Position numbers and translations under genes: made by a program. From the NCBI GenBank assembly GCA_031963465.1, contig JASSUG010000007.1, positions 116,828 to 180,827 of the forward strand: a DNA stretch of 64,000 bases. The letters are read 5' to 3'. Positions 27,907-38,251 of the stretch are shown one piece after another. The first letter of the stretch is position 1, and every line of letters begins with the position of its first letter. This DNA is from Mycoavidus cysteinexigens_B (GTDB lineage: Bacteria; Pseudomonadota; Gammaproteobacteria; Burkholderiales; Burkholderiaceae). Under the pieces are notes generated by a model. That model was not told where the DNA came from and made no database searches. It was given only the letters and a program-made list of their open reading frames with translations.

Positions 27907-30900
27907 TCACTCTTCATTCGCCAATTGCCGTAGCATCGTCTGATCGATTAAATTATCGGTTCTCTGTGTCAGTATGTCGGTTAAATGGGACTCATTTTGA
28001 GATGAGTCCGCTGACTCAAAGTGCTGGTTTTTATCAGATTCGTTGGCCGCTCTCTCTGGAAATGCTCCAGGAAATGCCTTAATAGAGGTTTGACTTGAAC
28101 CCTCCATACCCTGAGCCAATATATTACTCTCTAAATTCTCTATATCTTTTAGTGCTCTTATGACAGATTCTGACGCTTTAGTAGTAGATTTTAATACGTT
28201 CAAGAGTACATTTCTTCTTTTTATAGATAAAGCATTAGATTCTATAGACATAATAGCATCAACACTTTTCTGCCTTTGCGCGATCAAATCCTTGTTTTCC
28301 TGGCTTAAATTTAAAGCGCCTTCAACCAGCATGCCACCCACGCATAGCTGATTCTGCTTCGAGGTCCAGTATAAATTAGACTTCCAACTATTTTCTTCAC
28401 GTTTTAGTTGGAAAATACGCATCGTACCTTGGCTTCCGCCTATTACGATTTTGGCTAAATCTTCAGTAAATTCTTGCCAAGCAACTGAATGAACGGTGGT
28501 AATAAAACCCTGAATTGTCGCTTTACATTTCCCCGCATCTAATGACCAAATCTTAACTGTCCGATCGTGGCTTCCTGATGCTAACCACTTGCTATCGGGC
28601 GAAAACGATACGCTTACAATATCTTTCTTATGGCCTTTGAAAATTTGACTTGGCGACACGTCTGTACTGTTGAGATCCCAAAGCCTCATCGTGCCATCGA
28701 AACTGCCAGATACTAGCCACTTGTTATTTGGCGAGATGGCCACACTAAAAACATCCCTTTCATGGCCCACAAGCGTTTTACACAAGGATGCCTCTTCGCC
28801 ATTTAATTCCCATACTTTTACTGTCTTGTCAGAACTCCCGGATACTAACCACTTACTATCCGGTGAGAACGATATACCTCTAACTTGATCACTATGGCCC
28901 TCAAGCGTTTGCTGCAACAATGCTCCGCTATCACTTAATTTCCACAATTTTATCGTCTTATCCCCACTCCCGGACGCTAACCACTGATTGTCGGATGAGA
29001 TCGAGGTACCCCATACTGTATAATCATGACCTTCAAGCGTTTGATGCAGTCTTGCTCTTCCCTCGCTTTCGAGGTTCCACAGCTTCACTGTCTTGTCACT
29101 ACTTCCAGACGCTAACCATCTGCCATCGGCAGAGATCGATATAGTTACGACCTTATCGTTATGTCCCGTTAGTGTCTGGCGTAATAATGCCCCCCTGCTT
29201 CCTAGCTCCCATAGTTTTATGGTCTTGTCAGCACTTCCAGAGGCTAACCATTTTCCGTCTTTCGAAACACATACACTCCAAACGATAGCGTTATGCTCTT
29301 CGGATATGTTGTGCGGTAGCACTCCATTGTTTCCTAATCTCCATAGCTTCACCGCCTTATCCAGTCCCCCAGATACTAGCCACTTATTGTCTGGCGAAAA
29401 CGAGGTACTCAGCACTTGATCGTTATGACCTTCAAAGGTTTTTCTCAACACCGTTTCTGAATTCTTAAACCTCCATAACTTCACAGTCCTATCCAAACTT
29501 CCCGACGCCAACCATTTTTCATTCTCTGGTGAGAACCACCTCTCACATGACGAAAACGATACGCTAGCAACCAAACCTTCATGTCCTTCAAGCGTCTGAC
29601 GCAATAATAATTTGGAACTTTCCAGTTCCCAAAGTTTTATTGTCCTGTCGTCGCCCCCAGAGGCTAACCACTTGCCATCTGGTGAGAACGCCACGCTATT
29701 GACCTCACCATTATGCTCTGTCAGCGTTTGACGCAACGCCCCTTCTGCACCGTCTAACTCCCACAATCTCAATGTTTTATCTTTCCCCCCAGACGCTAGC
29801 CACTTCCCATCTAACGAAATTGATACACTATGAACCCAATCTTCATGCCCTTCGAGCGTATATTTCAACTGACCCGCTTGGGTCTCCCACAATTTAATTA
29901 CATTGTTTTGAAAACCTGCTGCTAACCATTGACCATCTGCGGAAAAAGTAAAATTTCTAGCAACAGTGCCATCGGCAAAGGCACCAAATATAGGCCCCGC
30001 TTTGCCAGTTTCAACTGACCATAGCTTAACCCTTCCAAAATCACTTACCGCTAGCCATCGACTATCTGGCGAGAACACAACGCCGCTCACTGAGGGAGGA
30101 CGTATTCCCCAAAACCCACCAAGGGTGTGTTCCAACTTTAGCTTTTGTTGTGTTCGTGTCTCTTCTAATCGATACAGTTTGCCCCCGCCCAGGCTTGTAC
30201 CAACCGCCAACCACTTCCCATCTAGCGAATAACTGCAACCATGCGCCCAACTCCCTACTTCTAATGCGGGCATTTCTCCAAACTCAACGTCTTCTAAGTT
30301 TGCCTTACACATGTTAACGTCACATAACCACGCACCTAGCAACGTCACTCTACTTAAATCCGCACCTTCAAATTGGGTGCGATCAAACACTCCGTAACTT
30401 AAATCAGCCCCAGGTATCCGGATTCCCCGTAAATCTGCTCCAATAAACCGTTCCCCTGCCCTGACCAAGATCGTGATCGCATTTGCCGCGCCCACCGTCA
30501 TAGGAGCATCAGAAGCTTTAGAGGCTTCTATCCATGCATGAAGTTGGGCCTTAAACTGCGCTTGTCCCTTAACTTGCTCAACGAGAAAATCTAAAATGAC
30601 CGGCTCTTTGGCTAACGACAGCTGATTCAGCACATCTTTTGGACTGGCCTCGATTGCCTCAAAACCAGGGGTGCAAATCGCTCGGGCCACTAAATATTCC
30701 TGCATCGACTTATGCGAAAATGCGTAGTGCTGATTTTGCTGTATCTGGAACGGTGCGTTAAAGCGTAATAGCCGTTTCCTTGCGGCATCTCCGGCCTTTG
30801 TTTCATCCGCAAAAAAAGCCTTGTATATGCCGTCGTGTCGCTTCTCAAAATCGTCACTATCCTTAACAAAGGTCAGACCGACTTTTGTCAATTCCACTGC

Positions 30901-33456
30901 ACAGTTCTGCATATAAGCAAAACCTTGCCGTATAAACCCTCCTTTGCGTTCACAAAGTTCTTGTTTTGCATCTTCCTCATTCGAGGTTAATTTGATGGCT
31001 CCCAAGCGTGTTCGCCAGTTTGCCCACCATTGCTGAAAATACTGTTCATACACCGCCCCTAGCGTTAACGCTTTCTCGGCCGGCCCCGTTTCCCCCAACT
31101 CAGGCAGTATCTGTAGCAGCATACGCAATACGATCGGGCGCTCTAGTTCTTTGCCTAAAGTACTCAACTGATTTAATGCCTGCTCATACTGCTCCACAGT
31201 CCACAGAGGAGTGTTTTGATTCACATAGTTTTCAATATAATGAGACCTCTGCTCTGAAGAAAACGGCGCCATCCAGGCTTCCCTCAATCCATCATGAGTC
31301 CCTTTAGGTCGAAAAAACGTTTGATAATTCGGATCTAAATATTCAGGGCGGCTGGTGATAACAAATTTTGACCTTTCCCATCCCCATAATTCATTCAGGT
31401 CATAAAAATTACTATTCCTTCCCTTGATTTCATCATATCCATCAAAAATAAAAATACAGCGTTGATGCGAATGGGTTCGCAACGCTTCAATCTGTTCTAG
31501 CGCGAATCCTTTACTTTGCAAAAATTGCTGTATAACCTGTTTATTCGGATTATCAATGTTTCTAAGTTCTACAAAAAAGACCAAAGGCGGGTCGTTTTGG
31601 GCTTTCGACAGATGTTGATACTCCTCCAGTTTTTTAAGGGCCAGATGACGATTAAAAGTTGATTTTCCTGTACCCGCTACACCCTGCAATAAGAAGACGG
31701 TTGCCTCTGAGGCAAAGAACCGTTCTAATTCTGCCTCAAGATCGACGATCTCTTCGCCTTCTGGGCCTTTCTTGATTCCCCGTACCGGCACATACATCGA
31801 CAGCACATCCCGTTCACCCGTGCTTTGTAAAGTCTTTGCGTAAGCCTGCTTGAATTGCTCAATATCTTCCCCTAGCCTCGCCAGCGGCTGTGATATTGTC
31901 TGAAACGCTTTTTTCTGCTCTTCCTGACTGAGCACCTCAATCAAGCGTTGCATAAAACCTTGTTGCCAGACAGGGTCAGAAAACTGCTGCGCGGTCGATG
32001 CAATCTTTCTGAACAGCTCCAGCGATATGCTGCCGAAAATATCATTGATCTGCCGGGCAAACTCAAGCGGGCCAAAACTGGATGACCCATTTTTTAAATG
32101 CAAAATAAAATCACTGTACCCTTGCCAAAACTTCTTCAAAAACAGACTGGCCTCACTACTATCCGCCAAAACCCGCTCTATCAGCTTGAACAACACGATG
32201 TGCCGCCCTTGATTCAGATACACTTCTTGGCCCGCCTGGGCTCCTTCCTCAAAGCGGGGAATATCCTCCATCCGAACCGTGGTTGAGCCAATAAAATGTG
32301 CCAGGCATGGCTCATAGCTATTTGGCGTCAACAAAACCGGAATAATGCCGTGGTCTTTAGGCTGCTCTGCCCGAATTTGCAAAAAAGCTATTTCCGTCAA
32401 CACATGATGGAACCCGGCCGTATATTCTTCCTCTTGTGAAAATTGTCTGACCACCTCACGGATGGCCCTAGCGTTCGCTTGCTTACCCACTTTGAGATAG
32501 GCTTCTCGATCTTCGCGATAGGCCACACAAAGCGCCTGATAAAACTTTTTATAGTCCGGCCATTTTAAGTAGCTTCCTAATACCTCAGAACAACAGACTA
32601 CGACCTGATCGACCGGCTTCACATCGTCTCTCAACTGATCTGGCAACAAACAGAGCTGACTGGTTAGGATATCGTCCAACGCGCGGCCCTTTCTCCGCCC
32701 TTCTATTGAACTTGAATAGGGTTGCGCCATCGGCGTTTGATCCGAATACAAGGCGACTTGGATTTGAGATAACTTTTCGATTAAATATTTAGACGTAGAG
32801 GCCTCGGCCTTTCCATGCGCTTGATTGTCGTGTGCGTACACCAGAAACAGATGGGGTTTATTCGATACCTCTAAGGAGCCAAGCGTTAACAACGCCGTTT
32901 CAAACAGGTAATCCGCCAGTTCGCTTTTTTCTTGGATAGATAAAGCAGCCTGCGGTCTCTGGGCAGGCATTAAGGTAGGTTTTGAAGGCCTCCAACGTTC
33001 AACGGGCACTTTTGTTAGAGCAGGCTGTTCAGCGCCTTGACTCACCGTTCCAGCTTGGGCTAAAAACGAACTATACTGAGCCCCTATTTGGTTATACAAC
33101 TCCAGCGCATCAGCTTGATCCAAGTCTATAGAAGAAGCGTGCTCTAAAGCTTTTTTATAATTAGCGTCTGCATTAAATTCATCACCACATTTGAGCAGAA
33201 AATTGCCATAATAAAAATAACTAGCTGCAAGCAGTTCTCTTGTTTTTCCTAATTCGGATTCATTCAAATTGCGTTGGTGCAGGTCTTCTGCTTTGCGGAT
33301 TCCTGTTTTAAAGGATTCTTTTGCTTTATCTAGATCTCCCCGCTTTTCATGAGTGTCCGCTTCTTCTTGGAGTTTGCGGGCGGCCAGCAGACCAGAAATT
33401 GGCGTGGATGATGTATTGACAGCTCGATTCCCAATCCCCATTAACGCATTTAACAT
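27907..33456 (-). CDS. NLR-like protein: TPR-like - TIR/SEFIR-like - NACHT - pentapeptide - WD40 (family member C)
   Basis: At 1849 aa this is the longest member. Residues 25-130 look like TPR-type helices (KRGDLDKAKESFKTGIRKAEDL). The TIR/SEFIR-like part spans about 203-385 (LFLVYAHDN, VALYSDQTPMAQPY, QVVVCCSEVLGSYLKW, HHVLTEIAFLQIR, GIIPVLL). NACHT follows with Walker A GVAGTGKS near 592-599, IFIFDGYDEI, VITSRPEYL and FSHKSMQEYLVAR. A pentapeptide block leads into about 14 WD40 blades that are diverged from one another (SPDSKWLASGS types), unlike members A and E. A roughly 130-aa charged tail with no repeats follows the propeller. ATG 33456 is preceded by AGAGGAAG. Confidence 0.88.
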   Translation of the reverse strand: MLNALMGIGNRAVNTSSTPISGLLAARKLQEEADTHEKRGDLDKAKESFKTGIRKAEDLHQRNLNESELGKTRELLAASYFYYGNFLLKCGDEFNADANYKKALEHASSIDLDQADALELYNQIGAQYSSFLAQAGTVSQGAEQPALTKVPVERWRPSKPTLMPAQRPQAALSIQEKSELADYLFETALLTLGSLEVSNKPHLFLVYAHDNQAHGKAEASTSKYLIEKLSQIQVALYSDQTPMAQPYSSSIEGRRKGRALDDILTSQLCLLPDQLRDDVKPVDQVVVCCSEVLGSYLKWPDYKKFYQALCVAYREDREAYLKVGKQANARAIREVVRQFSQEEEYTAGFHHVLTEIAFLQIRAEQPKDHGIIPVLLTPNSYEPCLAHFIGSTTVRMEDIPRFEEGAQAGQEVYLNQGRHIVLFKLIERVLADSSEASLFLKKFWQGYSDFILHLKNGSSSFGPLEFARQINDIFGSISLELFRKIASTAQQFSDPVWQQGFMQRLIEVLSQEEQKKAFQTISQPLARLGEDIEQFKQAYAKTLQSTGERDVLSMYVPVRGIKKGPEGEEIVDLEAELERFFASEATVFLLQGVAGTGKSTFNRHLALKKLEEYQHLSKAQNDPPLVFFVELRNIDNPNKQVIQQFLQSKGFALEQIEALRTHSHQRCIFIFDGYDEIKGRNSNFYDLNELWGWERSKFVITSRPEYLDPNYQTFFRPKGTHDGLREAWMAPFSSEQRSHYIENYVNQNTPLWTVEQYEQALNQLSTLGKELERPIVLRMLLQILPELGETGPAEKALTLGAVYEQYFQQWWANWRTRLGAIKLTSNEEDAKQELCERKGGFIRQGFAYMQNCAVELTKVGLTFVKDSDDFEKRHDGIYKAFFADETKAGDAARKRLLRFNAPFQIQQNQHYAFSHKSMQEYLVARAICTPGFEAIEASPKDVLNQLSLAKEPVILDFLVEQVKGQAQFKAQLHAWIEASKASDAPMTVGAANAITILVRAGERFIGADLRGIRIPGADLSYGVFDRTQFEGADLSRVTLLGAWLCDVNMCKANLEDVEFGEMPALEVGSWAHGCSYSLDGKWLAVGTSLGGGKLYRLEETRTQQKLKLEHTLGGFWGIRPPSVSGVVFSPDSRWLAVSDFGRVKLWSVETGKAGPIFGAFADGTVARNFTFSADGQWLAAGFQNNVIKLWETQAGQLKYTLEGHEDWVHSVSISLDGKWLASGGKDKTLRLWELDGAEGALRQTLTEHNGEVNSVAFSPDGKWLASGGDDRTIKLWELESSKLLLRQTLEGHEGLVASVSFSSCERWFSPENEKWLASGSLDRTVKLWRFKNSETVLRKTFEGHNDQVLSTSFSPDNKWLVSGGLDKAVKLWRLGNNGVLPHNISEEHNAIVWSVCVSKDGKWLASGSADKTIKLWELGSRGALLRQTLTGHNDKVVTISISADGRWLASGSSDKTVKLWNLESEGRARLHQTLEGHDYTVWGTSISSDNQWLASGSGDKTIKLWKLSDSGALLQQTLEGHSDQVRGISFSPDSKWLVSGSSDKTVKVWELNGEEASLCKTLVGHERDVFSVAISPNNKWLVSGSFDGTMRLWDLNSTDVSPSQIFKGHKKDIVSVSFSPDSKWLASGSHDRTVKIWSLDAGKCKATIQGFITTVHSVAWQEFTEDLAKIVIGGSQGTMRIFQLKREENSWKSNLYWTSKQNQLCVGGMLVEGALNLSQENKDLIAQRQKSVDAIMSIESNALSIKRRNVLLNVLKSTTKASESVIRALKDIENLESNILAQGMEGSSQTSIKAFPGAFPERAANESDKNQHFESADSSQNESHLTDILTQRTDNLIDQTMLRQLANEE

Positions 33457-33732
33457 TTTCTTCCTCTTTATGATTTATTTATTAGAACTGAGTGGATAAA
33501 AAAACACCACTTAATCAGAATAAAAACAGCCTCTTTTCTTATCTTCCCATTGTAGGGATCAAGAGCATGTATTTAACATGACCCAAGCTAGCTCTACCTC
33601 ACCTGGATTCACTAAGATTTCGTTGGTATCGATGCTATGCCATCGAAATTTAAATCGCGCAATTCTACGTCAAAATCTGCCCCACTTCCCCTCCATGCAA
33701 AACGTTTTTTTATTTTATTGTTGCTGACCATT
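33457..33732. other. Spacer between member C and cutA with a short R1 piece
   Basis: No ORF of note. Near 33698-33720 the sequence AAAACGTTTTTTTATTTTATTG repeats the core of R1. The promoter of member C is expected here; I cannot place it. Confidence 0.5.
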
Positions 33733-34062
33733 CTAGGTCGCTAAAGTTTGAGTAGCTGCCGCCACCCATTGAGCATAAGCAGGGTTAGCAGAAGCAGACC
33801 AACTGAGAATTTCAGGAGTTTGGTAAGGATGATGGCGCGCAATCCATTCTTTGAGCGCTGGCGCTATTTCTGCAGTGGTTTTAAAAAGAAGCATTATTTC
33901 TTCTGTGTCCTCAAATTTCCCTTGCCAAAAATAACGGGAATGGATTGGCGCAAATTGCGTGACACAAGCCGCTAACTGCGCATCGAGTACTTGACGGCTA
34001 AGTGTATTCGCTATCTCAGTCGAGGGTAAGGTAGTGAGGATAAGGATGACTGAATTATTCAT
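33733..34062 (-). CDS. cutA: CutA divalent-cation tolerance protein
   Basis: The 109-aa protein has the CutA signatures ILTTLPSTEIANTLSRQVLD, AACVTQF, YFWQGKFEDTEEIMLLFKTT and HPYQTPEI. CutA is a trimeric, ferredoxin-like protein linked to copper tolerance; its exact biochemical role is unsettled. I chose ATG 34062 (MNNSVIL) over a TTG two codons upstream. It lies 100 bp downstream of relA on the same strand. Confidence 0.93.
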   Translation of the reverse strand: MNNSVILILTTLPSTEIANTLSRQVLDAQLAACVTQFAPIHSRYFWQGKFEDTEEIMLLFKTTAEIAPALKEWIARHHPYQTPEILSWSASANPAYAQWVAAATQTLAT

Positions 34063-34162
34063 AGACAACTATCAAAAGGCATCGCAATCAGCGCTCTGAA
34101 GATAGAGAGTGCTGCCCAAAAATCTCATTAAAACCATCGCACTAGGTAGAGACATAAACCAT

Positions 34163-36412
34163 TTAGCTTTTACGCGTAGCGCGCAACACGCCGACGACTT
34201 CGCGCAATAATGCGGCTGCCCGCGAAACCTCTGCGGTGTTGGCCACTTCAACCGTGAAGTGCATGAATACCATAGTACGCTGGCGAACCGTTTTCACGTT
34301 AATTACATTGATTTTTTCTCGCGCGAACACTTCCGAGATATCACGCAGTAATCCCTGGCGGTCATTCGCTTCTATCACCAGATCAACCGGATAAACCGTC
34401 GCTGCTGAGCCGCTCTGTATACCATTTGGCCAAGTCGTTTGCATCACTCGCTCAGGCATGCGTTGCGCCAGATGAAGAAAACTTGCGCATTGAGCACGAT
34501 GAATCGAGATGCCCCTAGCCCGTGTCACAAAACCGGTAATGGCATCGGGTGGAGCGGGCCGGAAACAGCGCGCAAATTGCGTCATCAATGCGCTCACTCC
34601 GACCACTAACACACCGCTTGAGGCGCCTTGCAAGACGCTTAAATCACTGCTTTTTCTGGTCGCTAGCGGTGGGCTAGTAGTACTGTGCTCAGTCTCTGGG
34701 CCAGCTAGCGCCTGCTCAATGCTGCGTGGACTGAGCTCTTCTTTGCCCATTGCCAGAAATAATTCTTCGGCTGACTTAAGGCCAATTTTAGCGGCTAAGT
34801 CGTCTAGGTTAATCGAGGTTTTTCCTTCACGCTGTAAGGTCTTTTCAACCAGAGCGCGCCCGCTTGCAATCGCTTGCTGCAAGTCAAGTGCATTAAACCA
34901 AGCGCGCACTTTTTGTTTAGCCCGCGCGCTACTTAGATAGGCTAATTGCGGATTGAGCCAATCACGCGATGGGCCGCCTTGTTTTACCGTGATAATTTCA
35001 ACCGTCTGCCCATTTTGCAGGGGGGTATTCAGTGGCACCATGGTGCCATCAACGCGTGCACCACGGCAGCGATGGCCCAGTTCAGTATGCAAATGATACG
35101 CAAAGTCGATGGCGCTTGCCCCTTGCGGTAACGCCACTACATGCGCCTGCGGCGTGAGTACGTAGATGTGATCATCTAGCGCGGCTTGCTTTAATTGCTG
35201 CCAGGGTTCTTTGTCAGCCAGTGAATCTAGGTCGGCATTGCGATGCGTTATATCATCCTTCCAAGCGAGTAATTGTCGCAACCAGGCGAGCTTTTCATCG
35301 TAGTGGCTCGGAGCCTGAGTGTGCCCATGATGGCTCTGAGCCCCAGTTTCTTTATAGCGCCAGTGCGCTGCAATCCCATATTCGGCAAAGCGATGCATCT
35401 CATGCGTGCGAATTTGAATTTCCAGCGCGCGGCCGCTAGCATCTAGTACGACGGTATGCAATGACTTATACCCATTCGGTTTGGGCCGCGAAATGTAATC
35501 ATCAAACTCTTTTGGAATCGGCTGCCAAAGGTTATGCACAATACCCAATACGCTATAGCAATCTTTGATGTCGTTGACGATCACACGTAATGCACGCACA
35601 TCATAGAGTTTAGAAAAGTCGAGTTGCTTACTGCGCATTTTGCGCCAAATACTATAGATATGCTTTGGCCGGCCAGTGACTTCAGCCTGGATGTCGGCTT
35701 TCGATAACTCACGCTCTAGCTGAGCGACGCCCTGCGTGATATCGGCATTGCGCTCAATCCGCTTTTCGTCAAGCAAGCGCGCAATATGTTTATACGTCAG
35801 CGGGTCCTCGAAGCGAAACGCTAAGTCTTCCAGCTCCCATTTCAGTTGCCAAATACCCAAGCGGTTCGCCAGCGGCGCGTCAAGTTCAAGTATTTCGCGC
35901 GCCATTTCAAGCGCAGGCTGTGGCTGCACAGTAGCATAGTAGCGTAGCGTTTGCAGCCGGGAAGCCAGTCGGATCAGCACCGCTCGCACGTCTTGGGAAA
36001 ACGCTAACACCATTTTACGCACCACCTCGACTTGCGCATGCCGAGCCGCGGCGAGATCACGGCTAGCTCGATGCGGCGTCGCTGCGGGTGCAGTTTGCCC
36101 GCGGCTTACGCCAAGCCGCACCAGCTTGCACACGTCCAGCGCAAGCTGGGCAATCTCCGGGCCAAAGCGCGTTTCCAGGAGCGCTCCAGGCTCTTGTATA
36201 TAAGCGATTGCATTAAAGATCACCGACGCAATCAAAGTTGGCCGATCTACATTGAGGGTTTCGATAATACGCACGGTACCCCGTGCATGATCAAGCACCG
36301 ACTCTCCTGAGTGCACTTTAAATGCACCCGCGTGTTGCTGCACGAAGGCCAGCGCATCCTCAAGTTCAGCCGCGCCCGCTACCGGCTGAAAAAAAATCTC
36401 TTTATTCATCAT
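34163..36412 (-). CDS. relA: RelA-type (p)ppGpp synthetase
   Basis: The 749-aa protein has the long Rel architecture: N-terminal pseudo-hydrolase, synthetase, TGS (DHIYVLTPQAHVVALPQGASA, near 400-460), and a C-terminal ACT domain. The HD hydrolase motif is replaced (VIFNAIAY instead of an HD pair), so hydrolysis is probably lost. The synthetase has the EFDDYISRPKPNGYKSLHT segment; its EXDD form is typical of synthetase-only RelA, whereas SpoT/Rel have RXKD. It makes ppGpp on stalled ribosomes. A separate SpoT would be needed elsewhere for ppGpp removal. Confidence 0.93.
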   Translation of the reverse strand: MMNKEIFFQPVAGAAELEDALAFVQQHAGAFKVHSGESVLDHARGTVRIIETLNVDRPTLIASVIFNAIAYIQEPGALLETRFGPEIAQLALDVCKLVRLGVSRGQTAPAATPHRASRDLAAARHAQVEVVRKMVLAFSQDVRAVLIRLASRLQTLRYYATVQPQPALEMAREILELDAPLANRLGIWQLKWELEDLAFRFEDPLTYKHIARLLDEKRIERNADITQGVAQLERELSKADIQAEVTGRPKHIYSIWRKMRSKQLDFSKLYDVRALRVIVNDIKDCYSVLGIVHNLWQPIPKEFDDYISRPKPNGYKSLHTVVLDASGRALEIQIRTHEMHRFAEYGIAAHWRYKETGAQSHHGHTQAPSHYDEKLAWLRQLLAWKDDITHRNADLDSLADKEPWQQLKQAALDDHIYVLTPQAHVVALPQGASAIDFAYHLHTELGHRCRGARVDGTMVPLNTPLQNGQTVEIITVKQGGPSRDWLNPQLAYLSSARAKQKVRAWFNALDLQQAIASGRALVEKTLQREGKTSINLDDLAAKIGLKSAEELFLAMGKEELSPRSIEQALAGPETEHSTTSPPLATRKSSDLSVLQGASSGVLVVGVSALMTQFARCFRPAPPDAITGFVTRARGISIHRAQCASFLHLAQRMPERVMQTTWPNGIQSGSAATVYPVDLVIEANDRQGLLRDISEVFAREKINVINVKTVRQRTMVFMHFTVEVANTAEVSRAAALLREVVGVLRATRKS

Positions 36413-36563
36413 GAAACAGGAGGATAAACGTCAATTTCCTCGCCCAAAAAAGCTAGATTAACAGAATATTAATCTGTCACAGCTTACTGATTGCTTGCGG
36501 TAGAAGGCTACTTCCAGCACAATATTGTTCGCAAAAACGAATCACCATTCGCCATGGAAAGCT

Positions 36564-38237
36564 ATGTCATCGACCCCCTTTACTGAACAATACGGCCAGC
36601 GCGAAGCAATGGAATATGATGTAGTCATTGTTGGCGGCGGTCCAGCAGGACTTACGGCCGCGATTCATCTGAAGCAACTCGCGCAGCAAAAAGGCACTGA
36701 AATTAGCGTGTGCGTACTTGAAAAAGGCTCAGAAATCGGCGCCCATATTGTGTCGGGCGCAGTAATGGATCCGCGCGCGCTGAGCGAATTATTTGCCGAT
36801 TGGAAAGAACGCGGCGCGCCACTCGAAACGCCCGTCACGGAAGACCGCTTTCTATTTTTGACCAGCCAACGGGCTTATCAAGTGCCTAGCTGGATGCTGC
36901 CGGCACCGTTTAAAAATCATGGCAACTATCTGATTAGCCTGGCCAATGTTGTACGCTGGCTCGGCCGCCAGGCTGAAGCGCTCGGCGTTGAGATTTTCCC
37001 AGGGTTCGCTGCTGCCGAAATTTTATATGGCGACGATGGCGCTGTCAAAGGCGTAGCAACAGGCAATGTGGGTGTAGGCCGTGATGGCAAACCGAATGAG
37101 CAATTCCAGCTTGGCATGGAGCTCCATGCCAAGTACACGCTTTTTTGCGAAGGTGCACGTGGCCACCTTGGCCGCCAATTACAAGAAAAATACCAGCTCA
37201 ACGCCGATTGTGACCCGCAAGTCTATGGGCTGGGGATTAAAGAATTATGGGAAGTCCCAGCCGCCCAGCATCAACCTGGACTGGTCATCCATACCGCCGG
37301 CTGGCCGCTTGATCACACGACTTACGGCGGCTCTTTTCTTTACCATATGGCAAATCGGCAAATTGCCATCGGCCTAGTGGTTGGCTTAGGCTATGAAAAT
37401 CCTTATCTTTCACCCTTTGAAGAGTTTCAGCGCTATAAAACACATCCAGCGATTCGTGCCTTTCTGGCCGGTGGCAAACGGATTTCATATGGCGCCCGCG
37501 CGATCGCTGCCGGCGGCTTAATGTCTTTACCACAGTTGGTCTTTCCAGGTGGGGCGCTGGCTGGCTGCGAGGCCGGTTTTCTGAATGCAGCGCGGATTAA
37601 AGGCAGCCATGCTGCGATTAAAAGTGCCATGCTACTGGCGGTCGCGACCTTCGAAGCGATCGCCAGCGGTCGGCAAGCTGATGTTTTAGAGGACTATCCG
37701 CAGGCCTTTAAAGGTTCTTGGCTTTACCAAGAACTGCACCGCGCCCGCAATTTCAAGCAATGGATGAGCAAAGGACTCGCGGTCGGGACCGTCATGACCG
37801 GCCTTGAACACAAACTACTTGGCGGCAAAGTACCTTGGACCCTCCACCATCGGCACGCTGATCATACATGCCTCAAGCCCGCGTCACACTGCAAACCCAT
37901 CGATTATCCCAAGCCAGACGGTAAGCTGACCTTCGATCGGCTCTCTTCGGTTTTTATTTCAAACACCCACCACGCAGAAAACCAGCCCGCTCACCTGACA
38001 TTGAAAGATCCAACGCTGCCAAGCAAGCTGAATTTACCGCGCTATGCTGGGCCAGAAGCGCGCTATTGCCCTGCTGCTGTCTACGAGTTTGTGACCGGCA
38101 GCGATGGCGAGCAGCATTTACAAATCAATGCGCAAAATTGCGTGCACTGCAAGACTTGCGATATTAAAGACCCGACGCAAAATATTGTATGGGTCACGCC
38201 AGAAGGCGGTGGCGGCCCCAATTATCCCAATATGTGA
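36564..38237 (+). CDS. etfD: Electron transfer flavoprotein-ubiquinone oxidoreductase (ETF-QO)
   Basis: This 557-aa inner-membrane-associated flavoprotein passes electrons from ETF to ubiquinone. The FAD dinucleotide motif VVIVGGGPAG is at residues 20-29. The C-terminal 4Fe-4S region has YCPAAVYEF followed by CVHCKTCDIKDP. The end GGGGPNYPNM is typical of the family. I chose ATG 36564 (MSSTPF) with GGAAAG 6 bases upstream over a TTG 39 bases earlier. It is divergent from relA. ETF genes and fatty acid oxidation genes are not in the window. Confidence 0.95.
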   Translation: MSSTPFTEQYGQREAMEYDVVIVGGGPAGLTAAIHLKQLAQQKGTEISVCVLEKGSEIGAHIVSGAVMDPRALSELFADWKERGAPLETPVTEDRFLFLTSQRAYQVPSWMLPAPFKNHGNYLISLANVVRWLGRQAEALGVEIFPGFAAAEILYGDDGAVKGVATGNVGVGRDGKPNEQFQLGMELHAKYTLFCEGARGHLGRQLQEKYQLNADCDPQVYGLGIKELWEVPAAQHQPGLVIHTAGWPLDHTTYGGSFLYHMANRQIAIGLVVGLGYENPYLSPFEEFQRYKTHPAIRAFLAGGKRISYGARAIAAGGLMSLPQLVFPGGALAGCEAGFLNAARIKGSHAAIKSAMLLAVATFEAIASGRQADVLEDYPQAFKGSWLYQELHRARNFKQWMSKGLAVGTVMTGLEHKLLGGKVPWTLHHRHADHTCLKPASHCKPIDYPKPDGKLTFDRLSSVFISNTHHAENQPAHLTLKDPTLPSKLNLPRYAGPEARYCPAAVYEFVTGSDGEQHLQINAQNCVHCKTCDIKDPTQNIVWVTPEGGGGPNYPNM

Positions 38238-38251
38238 TGACTCTCTGAAGG